From the IMG/VR virus record IMGVR_UViG_3300037504_000484, positions 1-24,133 of that record: 24,133 nt of DNA; one strand, written 5' to 3'. Position 1 is the first letter of the stretch. Every line of letters begins with the position of its first letter. Position numbers and translations under genes: made by a program. The notes below the pieces were generated by a model. It did not search any database. It was not told the origin of the DNA and saw nothing but the letters and a program-made list of their open reading frames with translations. Of this stretch, positions 15,662 through 22,689 are shown piece by piece. The stretch comes from a virus.

Positions 15662-16035
15662 CAGGCTTCGTTCCCGTCGTCCGTCTCCGCGTTGGCAACC
15701 TCGGCCAGGGCTTCGGCCTCTTCCCGGATCTCGTCGAGAACAGCCTCGTCCTCGCCGACGACCAGGTTGCCATCGGAGTCAAAGGTCGCTTCGTCCACTG
15801 TGATGACCTCGTTCGCGATTTCCTCATCGCCCTCGGCCATCTCACCCAGGACACGGGCCGTGGCAGGGTCGCTGTCAGCCAGGGCCTCGGCTTCGGTCAG
15901 CAGGGCCCTTCGGAGCTTTCGCCGCTGCTGGATGTATTCCTCCTGGTCGCCATGGCGATTGGTCTGGGTGCGGATCGCGAGTTCCAACAAGCGGAACAGC
16001 GAATCCACGATCAGTACGGTTGTTGATCCTTGCAT
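15661..16035 (-). CDS. Very acidic 124-residue protein
   Basis: Unrecognised. Residues 5-45 form amphipathic helices ending in a basic patch (QQRRKLRRA). Residues 46-124 contain 27 Asp/Glu and only 2 Arg out of 79 positions, giving a strongly negative C-terminal two thirds. ATG 16035 is preceded by GAAGGAGAT at a good distance; the in-frame GTG-type extension upstream runs into the hairpin at 16063 and is unlikely. It lies downstream of the lipoprotein gene and is coupled to the next gene by TGATG. Strong acidity could mean a DNA-mimic inhibitor, a chaperone-like or an assembly-core protein. None of these can be shown from sequence. Confidence 0.6.
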   Translation of the reverse strand: MQGSTTVLIVDSLFRLLELAIRTQTNRHGDQEEYIQQRRKLRRALLTEAEALADSDPATARVLGEMAEGDEEIANEVITVDEATFDSDGNLVVGEDEAVLDEIREEAEALAEVANAETDDGNEA

Positions 16036-16062
16036 CTGGTCATCTCCTTCTTGGTAAGGGGG

Positions 16063-16089
16063 CTCCCCCGGCGATCTCCGCCGGGGGAG
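16063..16089 (-). terminator. Perfect GC hairpin after lipoprotein gene
   Basis: Perfect 10-bp stem: CTCCCCCGGC (16063-16072) pairs with GCCGGGGGAG (16080-16089), 7-base loop, in the gap between the lipoprotein stop and the Shine-Dalgarno site of the acidic protein. There is no T tract on the transcribed side. It has the same architecture as the hairpins in the + block (10-bp stem, 7-base loop as at 1152). Confidence 0.5.
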
Positions 16090-16116
16090 GACGTTCACGT
16101 TGTGGAAGCCAGGCTG

Positions 16117-16464
16117 TCAGCGTTGTGCAGCGTACTTGACGGCGAGAGCCCGAAGTCTTTGGAGGATGTTCAACGCGAGTTCGTAACTGGCAGTAGGGTC
16201 CGCTCCGCTCTGCGTCGCGGCATCGTACTGGTCCAGAGCCTGGTCTCCGGCTCGGATCAGCGGCAGAACATCCTCCTTCCAGGTGGTAGTGTCGATGTCA
16301 CCACGCTTGCGGGCCGCAATCAGGGCCTGTGTCGCCGTGATGTACACGTCTTGGGTCTGCACGAATCGGCCACGGGCCGTATCCGCACAGCCGCCCACGA
16401 GGGCGGTCAGGGCCACCGTACTCAGTAGCACGACGGCCAACAGCAGCATTCTCCGGCGTCTCAT
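16117..16464 (-). CDS. Phage lipoprotein, possible spanin-like
   Basis: 115-residue lipoprotein precursor. An Arg-rich N-terminus (RRRRM) precedes a hydrophobic stretch (7-23), then the lipobox VGGC with lipidated Cys at 26. The mature part is helical (FVQTQDVYITATQALIAARK, then ALNILQRLRALAVKYAAQR). Next to a holin-like gene, a lipoprotein of this kind could be an outer-membrane spanin subunit, though mature Rz1-type proteins are usually shorter and Pro-rich; alternatively it is a superinfection-exclusion lipoprotein. ATG 16464 has GAGGAGATGAG upstream. Presence of a lipobox favours a diderm host but does not prove it. Confidence 0.7.
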   Translation of the reverse strand: MRRRRMLLLAVVLLSTVALTALVGGCADTARGRFVQTQDVYITATQALIAARKRGDIDTTTWKEDVLPLIRAGDQALDQYDAATQSGADPTASYELALNILQRLRALAVKYAAQR

Positions 16465-16492
16465 CTCATCTCCTCTACTCTGGGGGTGAAGG

Positions 16493-16690
16493 TCATTTCT
16501 TGACTTTGGGGGACACGATCCCCGCGACCCACTCGATGACCGTGTAGACCTTCTTCAGCACGGCGTCGTCCTTCGGTGTCGGCGTCAAGTTGACGATGAA
16601 CACCGCGAGGGCGTGGGCTGCGAGCAACCCCGACAGCACCTGGGCTGCGATGGGGAACTGCTCGAACAGCTGACGGATCAGATCTTCCAT
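16493..16690 (-). CDS. Holin-like small membrane protein
   Basis: 65-residue protein. After a short N-terminal amphipathic helix (EDLIRQLFEQF) comes a hydrophobic segment (about 14-34, IAAQVLSGLLAAHALAVFIV), then the motif NLTPTPKDDAVLKKVY, a second weakly hydrophobic helix (VIEWVAGIVS) and a Lys-rich end. The NLTPTP plus C-terminal helix layout is one I associate with small phage proteins annotated as holins beside lipoprotein and endolysin genes, from memory. It would form the inner-membrane lesion that starts lysis. ATG 16690 is preceded by GAGAGGAG. The lipoprotein gene follows after 28 bases. No endolysin is found nearby, so the lysis role is tentative. Confidence 0.6.
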   Translation of the reverse strand: MEDLIRQLFEQFPIAAQVLSGLLAAHALAVFIVNLTPTPKDDAVLKKVYTVIEWVAGIVSPKVKK

Positions 16691-16717
16691 GGAAGACTCC
16701 TCTCTGTCTCGACGTTA

Positions 16718-16739
16718 GAGCTGCGACCAGGGGCAGCTC
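16718..16739 (-). terminator. Short hairpin between phosphoesterase and holin-like genes
   Basis: 7-bp perfect stem GAGCTGC (16718-16724) with GCAGCTC (16733-16739), 8-base loop, beginning 5 bases after the phosphoesterase stop in transcription direction. There is no T tract. It is weaker than the other junction hairpins. Confidence 0.35.
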
Positions 16740-16743
16740 AGCC

Positions 16744-18369
16744 CTATTCCAGTGGAGCTCTCCAGCGGCCACCCTTCGACCACAGGAAAGTTCGTTTGCC
16801 GTTGGGGTAGATCCCACAGTGGGCGTGCATCCACTTCGACGGGCCCCGGTTGTATCCCATCTGCAAGGAGCCCATGACGCCGACTGTGTAGCACCCATCC
16901 ATGATACTGGGGGTGTGCGTGTGGCCGGTGATCGTCTTGAACCCGAGCTTGCTGTAGCTTCGGGGGGAGCCCCGCGACCCGCTGAGACCGACGTGTCCGT
17001 GGATTCCGCATTCGATCCCACAGACCTCATAGGAATCATCGACCCGCAGGAACTTAACGGACTCTGGGACGCTCAAGTGCGTTTGGAGATACCATTGGAA
17101 AGGGTCCAACGAGCAACCGCTCTGAGCGGCCCGGACCATTTCGAGAGCCGTTTGTAGGTAAATCTCCGCATTCTCCGGATCGGCTCGCCAGTCAGCTTCG
17201 CGGATCCACCGCCCGAACGCTTCGTGGTGATTGGACGCAATCACCACCACCTGGGTACTTGAGACAGTGGCTGTTAGCGACTTGAGAATGTCCGCGGCGT
17301 TTCGCAGGTCCCCAACAACTGACTGCTCACGAGAGTGCGTCCGTACCCGGAACAGGGGGTCATCCCGGGTGTGGTGGTTCCGGCTTTCAAAGTCAATCAG
17401 GTCGTGCACGAAGAGGTGGTCGGGGGACAGGGTATCGAGGATAGTCCCGACGAGATATCGCTGGTCCAGGGACAGCTTCTCACTGTGAACGTCCCCCAGG
17501 ACCAGGCCAGCCAACCCCTCCGGGTTTCGCTTGACGCGACCGTCTTCGACGCGACGATCCAACCAGTAGAACGATCCGTCTTCTTCCGCGTTGAGATGGT
17601 GAGTGAACCAGTAGCCGTCCTCGTCAACCTCCACCAGGAGGGCTCCGAGGACGTGATGGAAGTGAGCGATCTGTCCGGCCTTTCGCTGGATAAACTTCCG
17701 GAGCGTGACGCTGCCGGTCGTGGCCAGTTCCTTCGGCATCTGGTGTTGGCGACTCTCGACACACCGGAAGGCGAACCGGTTGTGGGGCACAATGACAGAG
17801 GACCGGCCACAATACGAATCGAGGCCGCTCAGGGGCCGCTTGGCGGTCGCCAAGATGTCCAGCTCCCCGCAGAACGCTAAGCGACGATGGAGCCGACACC
17901 GGGCGTTCACCATGTACGGCTTGATGGCCTGGTCCCACCACACTTCTCGCGATCGGTTCCCCTGGTCGCCCTTGCGAACCAGCCCTCGATAGCCTTGCTT
18001 GTCATAGATGGTGCAGGACACCAGCAGTTCAGCATCGACCTCGGCGGCCAACGCTTTGAGATTCGCCAGGAACCCCTCGTGGACTCGGCAGTTGTTCTGG
18101 GCTGAGGTCAGGATGTACCGGCGGACTCCGCCAGTCTGCTCGTGGCTCGCCCAGTAATCAACTGTCTCCACGCCTGCCTGCTCGATATGGGGGGCGGGCA
18201 GCTCCGTAGCATCAGGGACGAAGGCGTGTGCGGGCAACTCCGGCTCGAACCCCCGTAAGCGGCTCCGAATGGTAGACTCGGGAATCCCGAGAGCTCGGCC
18301 TGCCGGGCGGTAGCCGCCGTACTTCTGCACGGCTTCCCAGAGTTCTTGTTGGTTCCAGTTATCGGCCAT
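16744..18369 (-). CDS. HTH plus metallophosphoesterase, T5 A1-like
   Basis: 541-residue protein. Residues 7-40 form a helix-turn-helix (ELWEAVQKYGGYRPAGRALG, then PESTIRSRLRG). The C-terminal half (about 285-520) has the metal-binding motifs of calcineurin/Mre11-like phosphoesterases: GDVHSE (292-297, D293 and H295), Asp in VHDLIDF (321-327), SNHHE (379-383) and TGHTHT (481-486), plus HGHVG near 457-461. The middle (80-280) is not recognised. The fusion matches the family that includes T5 protein A1, a pre-early protein needed for host DNA breakdown and second-step DNA transfer. A nuclease acting on host or phage DNA is the likely role. ATG 18369 with GAAGGGAG upstream is preferred to the ATT-type extension from 18393. 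It follows the nucleotide-metabolism gene with a 20-base gap. Confidence 0.7.
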   Translation of the reverse strand: MADNWNQQELWEAVQKYGGYRPAGRALGIPESTIRSRLRGFEPELPAHAFVPDATELPAPHIEQAGVETVDYWASHEQTGGVRRYILTSAQNNCRVHEGFLANLKALAAEVDAELLVSCTIYDKQGYRGLVRKGDQGNRSREVWWDQAIKPYMVNARCRLHRRLAFCGELDILATAKRPLSGLDSYCGRSSVIVPHNRFAFRCVESRQHQMPKELATTGSVTLRKFIQRKAGQIAHFHHVLGALLVEVDEDGYWFTHHLNAEEDGSFYWLDRRVEDGRVKRNPEGLAGLVLGDVHSEKLSLDQRYLVGTILDTLSPDHLFVHDLIDFESRNHHTRDDPLFRVRTHSREQSVVGDLRNAADILKSLTATVSSTQVVVIASNHHEAFGRWIREADWRADPENAEIYLQTALEMVRAAQSGCSLDPFQWYLQTHLSVPESVKFLRVDDSYEVCGIECGIHGHVGLSGSRGSPRSYSKLGFKTITGHTHTPSIMDGCYTVGVMGSLQMGYNRGPSKWMHAHCGIYPNGKRTFLWSKGGRWRAPLE

Positions 18370-18389
18370 CAAATGCTCCCTTCGCAGTA

Positions 18390-19352
18390 TCACGAAGATT
18401 TCGTATAGACCATGTGCGGAAGGTCCACGTCCATCCCTGTCGTCTTAATCATTGAGCGGAGAAGGGCGTCCCCGTTCACCGTTGTGAGGGCCTCCCCGGT
18501 CTCAGCATTCAGGATGTCGAGTCCCAGCCACCGAGCGAGAAAGAACTCGCCGACCGCCCCGGTTGAGTGTTCCCACCCCGGCAGCATGGCGATCGCCTGC
18601 TGTCCAGGTATGACGGCGAGCCAGAGTAGGGCGGCCGTATCGCGGCGTGCGTAATGCCATGGCGGCAGGTCAGCATGGGCATCACCTTGGACGTGGTCGA
18701 TCCGAGCCGGGTTCACTACAATGTAGCCCCGGTGAAGCATGCGACCCTCGGCCTCAAAGAACGCCGGGAAATTCAGTTCCGGCAGACCCCGCATCGGCCC
18801 CGCGATATATGCGAACTGGTGAGGGTCCGCGAGCGGATTGGGTACGGTCACGCCGGATAGGATTTCCTCCGCCACGGTCTTGGCGATCCCGCATTCGCTC
18901 ATCAGGTCGGCATAGTCGTGGACGGGGTCAGAAAAACCCATACCATCAGGGTACACGGGGGCGGGGCCCTTGTCAAGCCCGGATTTGGCATTCTCGTCGA
19001 GCTTTGCAGCGGCTTCTTGGAGCTCCTGGATCACCTGCTCGGGGGCGTACATCACGGGGACATCTTCCTCGATTTCCGTCTGGAGCAGGGCCAAAGCTCG
19101 CCAGGCCACCTTGGCGGTATGCCGCAAGCCGTCATCGTCAAGGTCCCCACGTTCGATCAGATGACGAGCAATGCAGTCCGCGTGGTCGGCACTCTTGTCG
19201 CGAGCCCAGTGCATCGGCTCGCCAGGGTTGTGCTGCTCATTGCCGACGTAACTGACGTTGGCCACGGCCGCGATCGCGTCGGGGAAGTAGTCCAGCACGC
19301 CCCGGGTGATCGGATGCTCTTTGCGAGCCTGCTTGTCTTGAGGTAAACTCAT
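18390..19352 (-). CDS. dATP/dGTP diphosphohydrolase-type domain fused to DUF4406
   Basis: 320-residue two-domain protein. Residues 10-97 match the pattern of the phage dATP/dGTP diphosphohydrolase N-terminal family (DUF5664-type): KEHPITRGVLDYFPDA, NEQHNPGEPMHWARDKSADH, then a DGLRHTAKVAWRALALLQTE helix. A charged linker follows (100-175). Residues 180-282 match DUF4406, a nucleoside 2-deoxyribosyltransferase-like fold: YIAGPMRGLPELNFPAFF, VVNPARID, a Trp-rich region, and GWEHSTGAVGEFFLARWLGL. The protein probably adjusts the nucleotide pool or handles modified deoxynucleotides. Related N-terminal domains include MazZ of 2-aminoadenine phages, though the family is broad. CAGGAGAG precedes ATG 19352, 19 bases after the primase stop. 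Confidence 0.75.
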   Translation of the reverse strand: MSLPQDKQARKEHPITRGVLDYFPDAIAAVANVSYVGNEQHNPGEPMHWARDKSADHADCIARHLIERGDLDDDGLRHTAKVAWRALALLQTEIEEDVPVMYAPEQVIQELQEAAAKLDENAKSGLDKGPAPVYPDGMGFSDPVHDYADLMSECGIAKTVAEEILSGVTVPNPLADPHQFAYIAGPMRGLPELNFPAFFEAEGRMLHRGYIVVNPARIDHVQGDAHADLPPWHYARRDTAALLWLAVIPGQQAIAMLPGWEHSTGAVGEFFLARWLGLDILNAETGEALTTVNGDALLRSMIKTTGMDVDLPHMVYTKSS

Positions 19353-19371
19353 GGGTCTCTCCTGTCAAGGG

Positions 19372-21714
19372 TTAATCTGGTTTTCCACAAAATTGTTTCG
19401 CGGCCCAGGCTTTCAGCTCCAATCCGCGATACACGCTAAACTTATGGCCGCCCTTTTCGTATGTAACCGCTCGGGCAAACGGGGCATTGGCCTTGACTCG
19501 CTCCGCGAACCGCCCTTTGGAGATCGGCCGGATCCCACGTTCAGCGGCCCATCCGGTCCAAGCGTCGTACAGAAGCTGCTTCTGGACCTCGGTGTCCGCT
19601 CGCTCCGTGCAACATTCCTCCAGGAACGCCGCCATGGGAGACGTGGTCCGTCGCCACTCGCGGAGCGATTCCTTGCTGCTCTCCGGGAGGGTGAATCGGC
19701 CATTGGTTCGGAGGTGCTGGAGGCCTCGGAGAGCCCACAGAGCAATCCCGGGGGCCTCTGCGATCAGCTTATCCCTGAGGTCGAAGTCCTCACGACCAAC
19801 GAAGGATTCCTGGAAGTCGATGATATTCAGCCGGGCCTCCATCGCTCCGGCATGGTCCGGAAGCTCCGGCAGTTCGTTCGCCGCCATCGTGATCCGGGTC
19901 TTCAAGCGGTGGTTCGGCAGCGATTCGAGGAACTTACGCTCGACGTTGACGGGATCCTCGCCCACGATGTTGAGCAGCATCTCCAGGGCCTGCATCGCGT
20001 CCCGCGTGCGGGGGAGCTGGGCATCCCCGATGATCGCGACGTGCTTGCCGACTAGCGGAGCAAGGCCGAACGTCTGCGTCAACTGGCCGAACGTAACGGC
20101 CGCACTCTGATCCCGGCCAACGATTTCTTGCAGGACCGTAGCAGCGACACCCTTCCCTGATCGCCGGGGCCCCCGGAAGAGCATCATCTTGTGCAGGCGA
20201 GTGTCCGGTACAAGGCAGTATCCGAACCACTCGCGAAGCAGTCGAATCTTGGCCGCCTCGTCGCCGAGGGTTGTACGGAGGTATCGTTTCCAGGTGGGGC
20301 ACTGGGCCAGCGGGTCGAACTCAAAAGGTAATGCAAACGTCGTGAAGAAATCGGGGGTCAGCTCCAAGAAATACTCCGCCTCGTCTTTCCCCTGGAGGTA
20401 GCTCGGGACATGCAGGATTCCGTTACTGAAGGCGATCAGGTCAACTGGGTCCGGTCCAGTCGCTCCGTTGATCCACGCGGGGGCCTCCTCTGCCCCAATG
20501 GGGCACGGATGCAGGAGAGCGTCCATGATGTTGTTCACTGTGCCCCGGGTGCAAATGATCGGGTCGATATTCTGCTCGCCATTCCGAGCCTCGGTCACAA
20601 CTTGTTTGTCGTCGCACCAGCCGTAGAGCGAGCCGCGGATCTCGGTCTTCGGATCGACCTCCTCGTACTTCCGCCCCGTGTACTGGAACCACTGACCGAG
20701 ATGGTATCGGAGCGTGTACCGTCCGGCCATCCGGTGGTTGCTGTCAAGCCAGGCCGTGGCGATCGTGAGCGGCTTAGCATCAGGAAGGACGGTCTGTTCG
20801 GTCTGGGTTCGACCGTGGGCCTCGGCGTACTCCAGGAGCTCTTCTCCGGTGATGTCGCATCGCCGGATCCACTGGCGAAGATCCTTGACATGCTCCGGGG
20901 GGAGCACCATGCGGATCTCCGGGGCGACTTTCTTCAGAACTTGGAAGCAGGCGATCATGCCTTCGTGGCCCGGCCGTTGGCCAGTGGATTCATTGAACCC
21001 GTCATTCTCGCCGATGATGAGCACACTCCGGCCTCGGACCAAGTCCCCGAGGGGCTTCATGCCAGCCAGGTTCGAGGGGCGACCCACCGCCACGAAACCC
21101 AGGTCCATGGCAGCCGCCACATCCGTCATGCCCTCGACGATAATCACCGGGTGCTCGCTGGGGGGCAGGGCGGATGCTCCCCGCTGAATGCGGCCCTCCT
21201 CCTTCCGAATGTGCAGGTAGCCGAACCGCATCGGCTTGGTGGCTCCGTCCTGGACACGAATGCAGATCACGGCCTTCGGGTCGGCGGGATCCTCGCAGGA
21301 GACCACGCACCCATCCGGCTTACCACAGATGGGGCAGTCGATCCCGGCGTCCGCTGTCCGGACCCAGTTATGTGGGCCCGGGCGATAGCTCTGACAACCC
21401 TGCTCATGGTTCGGATTGACCGCGTAGGTCAGCCCGCGTTTTGAGCCCGGGTAGGTGCACTTAGAGTCGCCCTGAGACCGGAGGCTCAGTCCGACGGGCA
21501 GCCCCAGCTCGTCACGTTCCGGGATGACCCACCAGCCTTGATAGCTCGGCCCTTTCTTGAACTGGACAATCGGGGCCCAGCCCAGGGCCAATTGCTGGAG
21601 GCTTTCCGCGGATACGCCCAGGTGCTGAGCCAGGTGCTTATACATCGCCGGGTAGGCGTTGCCCTGGTACTTCTCCAGTAGGTTGGCGAACTTCTTGGTT
21701 TTCCGCTTCGTCAT
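19372..21714 (-). CDS. Bifunctional primase-helicase (TOPRIM + SF3-type)
   Basis: 780-residue replication protein that should make primers and unwind DNA at the fork. A zinc-binding region has C127, C130, C136 and C140, with an extra Cys at 151. A TOPRIM primase domain follows: VIIVEGMTDVAAAMDLG (190-206, catalytic Glu 194) and VLIIGENDGF (231-240). A linker with the D5-like N-terminal region spans 330-460. The helicase shows Walker A GPRRSGKG (515-522), a Walker B-like VAIIGDAQ and an ANELPELPD segment typical of SF3 motif C. The C-terminal 100 residues look like a winged DNA-binding domain. The layout matches P4/D5-type phage primase-helicases. ATG 21714 has GAGGT upstream. It lies between the SSB-like and nucleotide genes. 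No DNA polymerase is in the window. Confidence 0.85.
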   Translation of the reverse strand: MTKRKTKKFANLLEKYQGNAYPAMYKHLAQHLGVSAESLQQLALGWAPIVQFKKGPSYQGWWVIPERDELGLPVGLSLRSQGDSKCTYPGSKRGLTYAVNPNHEQGCQSYRPGPHNWVRTADAGIDCPICGKPDGCVVSCEDPADPKAVICIRVQDGATKPMRFGYLHIRKEEGRIQRGASALPPSEHPVIIVEGMTDVAAAMDLGFVAVGRPSNLAGMKPLGDLVRGRSVLIIGENDGFNESTGQRPGHEGMIACFQVLKKVAPEIRMVLPPEHVKDLRQWIRRCDITGEELLEYAEAHGRTQTEQTVLPDAKPLTIATAWLDSNHRMAGRYTLRYHLGQWFQYTGRKYEEVDPKTEIRGSLYGWCDDKQVVTEARNGEQNIDPIICTRGTVNNIMDALLHPCPIGAEEAPAWINGATGPDPVDLIAFSNGILHVPSYLQGKDEAEYFLELTPDFFTTFALPFEFDPLAQCPTWKRYLRTTLGDEAAKIRLLREWFGYCLVPDTRLHKMMLFRGPRRSGKGVAATVLQEIVGRDQSAAVTFGQLTQTFGLAPLVGKHVAIIGDAQLPRTRDAMQALEMLLNIVGEDPVNVERKFLESLPNHRLKTRITMAANELPELPDHAGAMEARLNIIDFQESFVGREDFDLRDKLIAEAPGIALWALRGLQHLRTNGRFTLPESSKESLREWRRTTSPMAAFLEECCTERADTEVQKQLLYDAWTGWAAERGIRPISKGRFAERVKANAPFARAVTYEKGGHKFSVYRGLELKAWAAKQFCGKPD

Positions 21715-21736
21715 GTGGACCTCGCTACCACGCGGT

Positions 21737-21761
21737 GGGGCCCCGGAGTAGCCGGGGCCCC
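21737..21761 (-). terminator. Perfect GC hairpin before primase-helicase gene
   Basis: Perfect 10-bp stem GGGGCCCCGG (21737-21746) with CCGGGGCCCC (21752-21761), 5-base loop, extendable by wobble pairs. It starts 22 bases after the SSB-like stop and ends 22 bases ahead of the primase start in transcription direction. There is no T tract. It may reduce read-through or protect the upstream mRNA so SSB is made in excess of primase. Confidence 0.5.
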
Positions 21762-21783
21762 GTCGACGATCACTTCGGCCAAC

Positions 21784-22656
21784 CTACACGTCCAGAGCGA
21801 GGTCGTGGATCACCTTCTGGGCGATTGCGGCCCAGTCCTTTTCGGTCAAGTCTTCTTCGTCCCGGCCGTTGCCAATCTCCTGGGCTGCCGTGATCCAGGC
21901 TTCCTCCACGGCCGAGTCCGTGTTGTCGCCCTTGTTGTCAACGACACGCTGCCATGCGTCCATCTGGGAGAGCTCCTCGTCCTGAGCTTCGTCCGGGGCC
22001 TCCTCTGTTTCTTCGACCTTCCTGGCCGAGGGCGGGCTCGCGGCGGCTGGCTTCTTCTCGGCCTTCGCCTTGGGCTTCTGCTCGACCTTCTTCTCGGCCT
22101 TCTTCTCGGACTTCTGCTTGGGCTTGGCCTTGGCGGCCTTCACCGGTTTCTTGGGCTTGCGGATCTTCAGCTTCGAGCTGAGTTCGGCGACCTTGTCGGC
22201 GTCGAGCTTCCGCAGCTCCCGGTTGGGCGAGGCATCGGGAGCGTCAATCCAGTTGAGCTTGAGCGAGACCTTGCCGTCGTACTCGTCCTCTTCCATCCGG
22301 AACAGAACCTGCTTGCCCTCGTAGGTCGAGTCATTCAGCGAGTCGAACTCCGTGCCGTCCCAACCCAACGCCAGTTGGAGCTGCTCGTAGTTCATCAGGG
22401 CCGTGTCTTCGCTGTATTCTTCGGCGTCGTTGAAGAGGACCAGGTAGCCGACGGCTTCCTCGTGGAAATCGGAGTAGTCCATCCAGCCCGGCTCTGCCAT
22501 CTCATAGTGGGCCAGCTCTGCCGCATCCTCGATGTACTTCTCGTCGGCGGAGACCTTGATGATGGCCTGCGGATAGCTGCTCTTCTTTGTGAGCCCGACG
22601 CCCATCTCCAGTACCTTGCCTCGGTATACGCCCGCGGTGTCAATTCGATTCGACAT
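21784..22656 (-). CDS. SSB-like phage replication protein with Lys/Ala-rich linker
   Basis: 290-residue protein probably binding single-stranded DNA. Residues 8-155 are beta-rich with an OB-type or DUF669-like look (GVYRGKVLEMGVG, AIIKVSADEKYI, GYLVLFNDAEEYSED, GKVSLKLNWIDAP). Residues 168-215 are a Lys/Ala/Pro linker resembling histone H1 tails. Residues 215-290 are acidic and helical (MDAWQRVVDNKGDNTD, then DWAAIAQKVIHDLALDV), comparable to the acidic partner-binding tails of SSB proteins. Neighbours, a RecA-like ATPase two genes upstream and the primase-helicase downstream, support the role. ATG 22656 is used because ATGAAGGAGAG, which contains the in-frame earlier ATG, is the Shine-Dalgarno site. 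The linker makes the opposite strand open for a long way, but that reading is an artefact. Confidence 0.6.
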   Translation of the reverse strand: MSNRIDTAGVYRGKVLEMGVGLTKKSSYPQAIIKVSADEKYIEDAAELAHYEMAEPGWMDYSDFHEEAVGYLVLFNDAEEYSEDTALMNYEQLQLALGWDGTEFDSLNDSTYEGKQVLFRMEEDEYDGKVSLKLNWIDAPDASPNRELRKLDADKVAELSSKLKIRKPKKPVKAAKAKPKQKSEKKAEKKVEQKPKAKAEKKPAAASPPSARKVEETEEAPDEAQDEELSQMDAWQRVVDNKGDNTDSAVEEAWITAAQEIGNGRDEEDLTEKDWAAIAQKVIHDLALDV

Positions 22657-22689
22657 ACTTCTCTCCTTCATGGGTTCGTGTGTGCGAAA

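Noticed and set aside
16461-17039. 192-codon - strand frame covering the holin-like gene and the end of the phosphoesterase gene
   Set aside because: It overlaps two better-supported genes in another frame, is Arg/Ser/Pro-rich without motifs, and has no good ribosome binding site.
19340-19368. TTGACA on the - strand just upstream of the diphosphohydrolase/DUF4406 gene
   Set aside because: At 16-18 bases there is only TACCTC or TTACCT, it would place the start inside the gene, and the segment already works as the Shine-Dalgarno region (CAGGAGAG).
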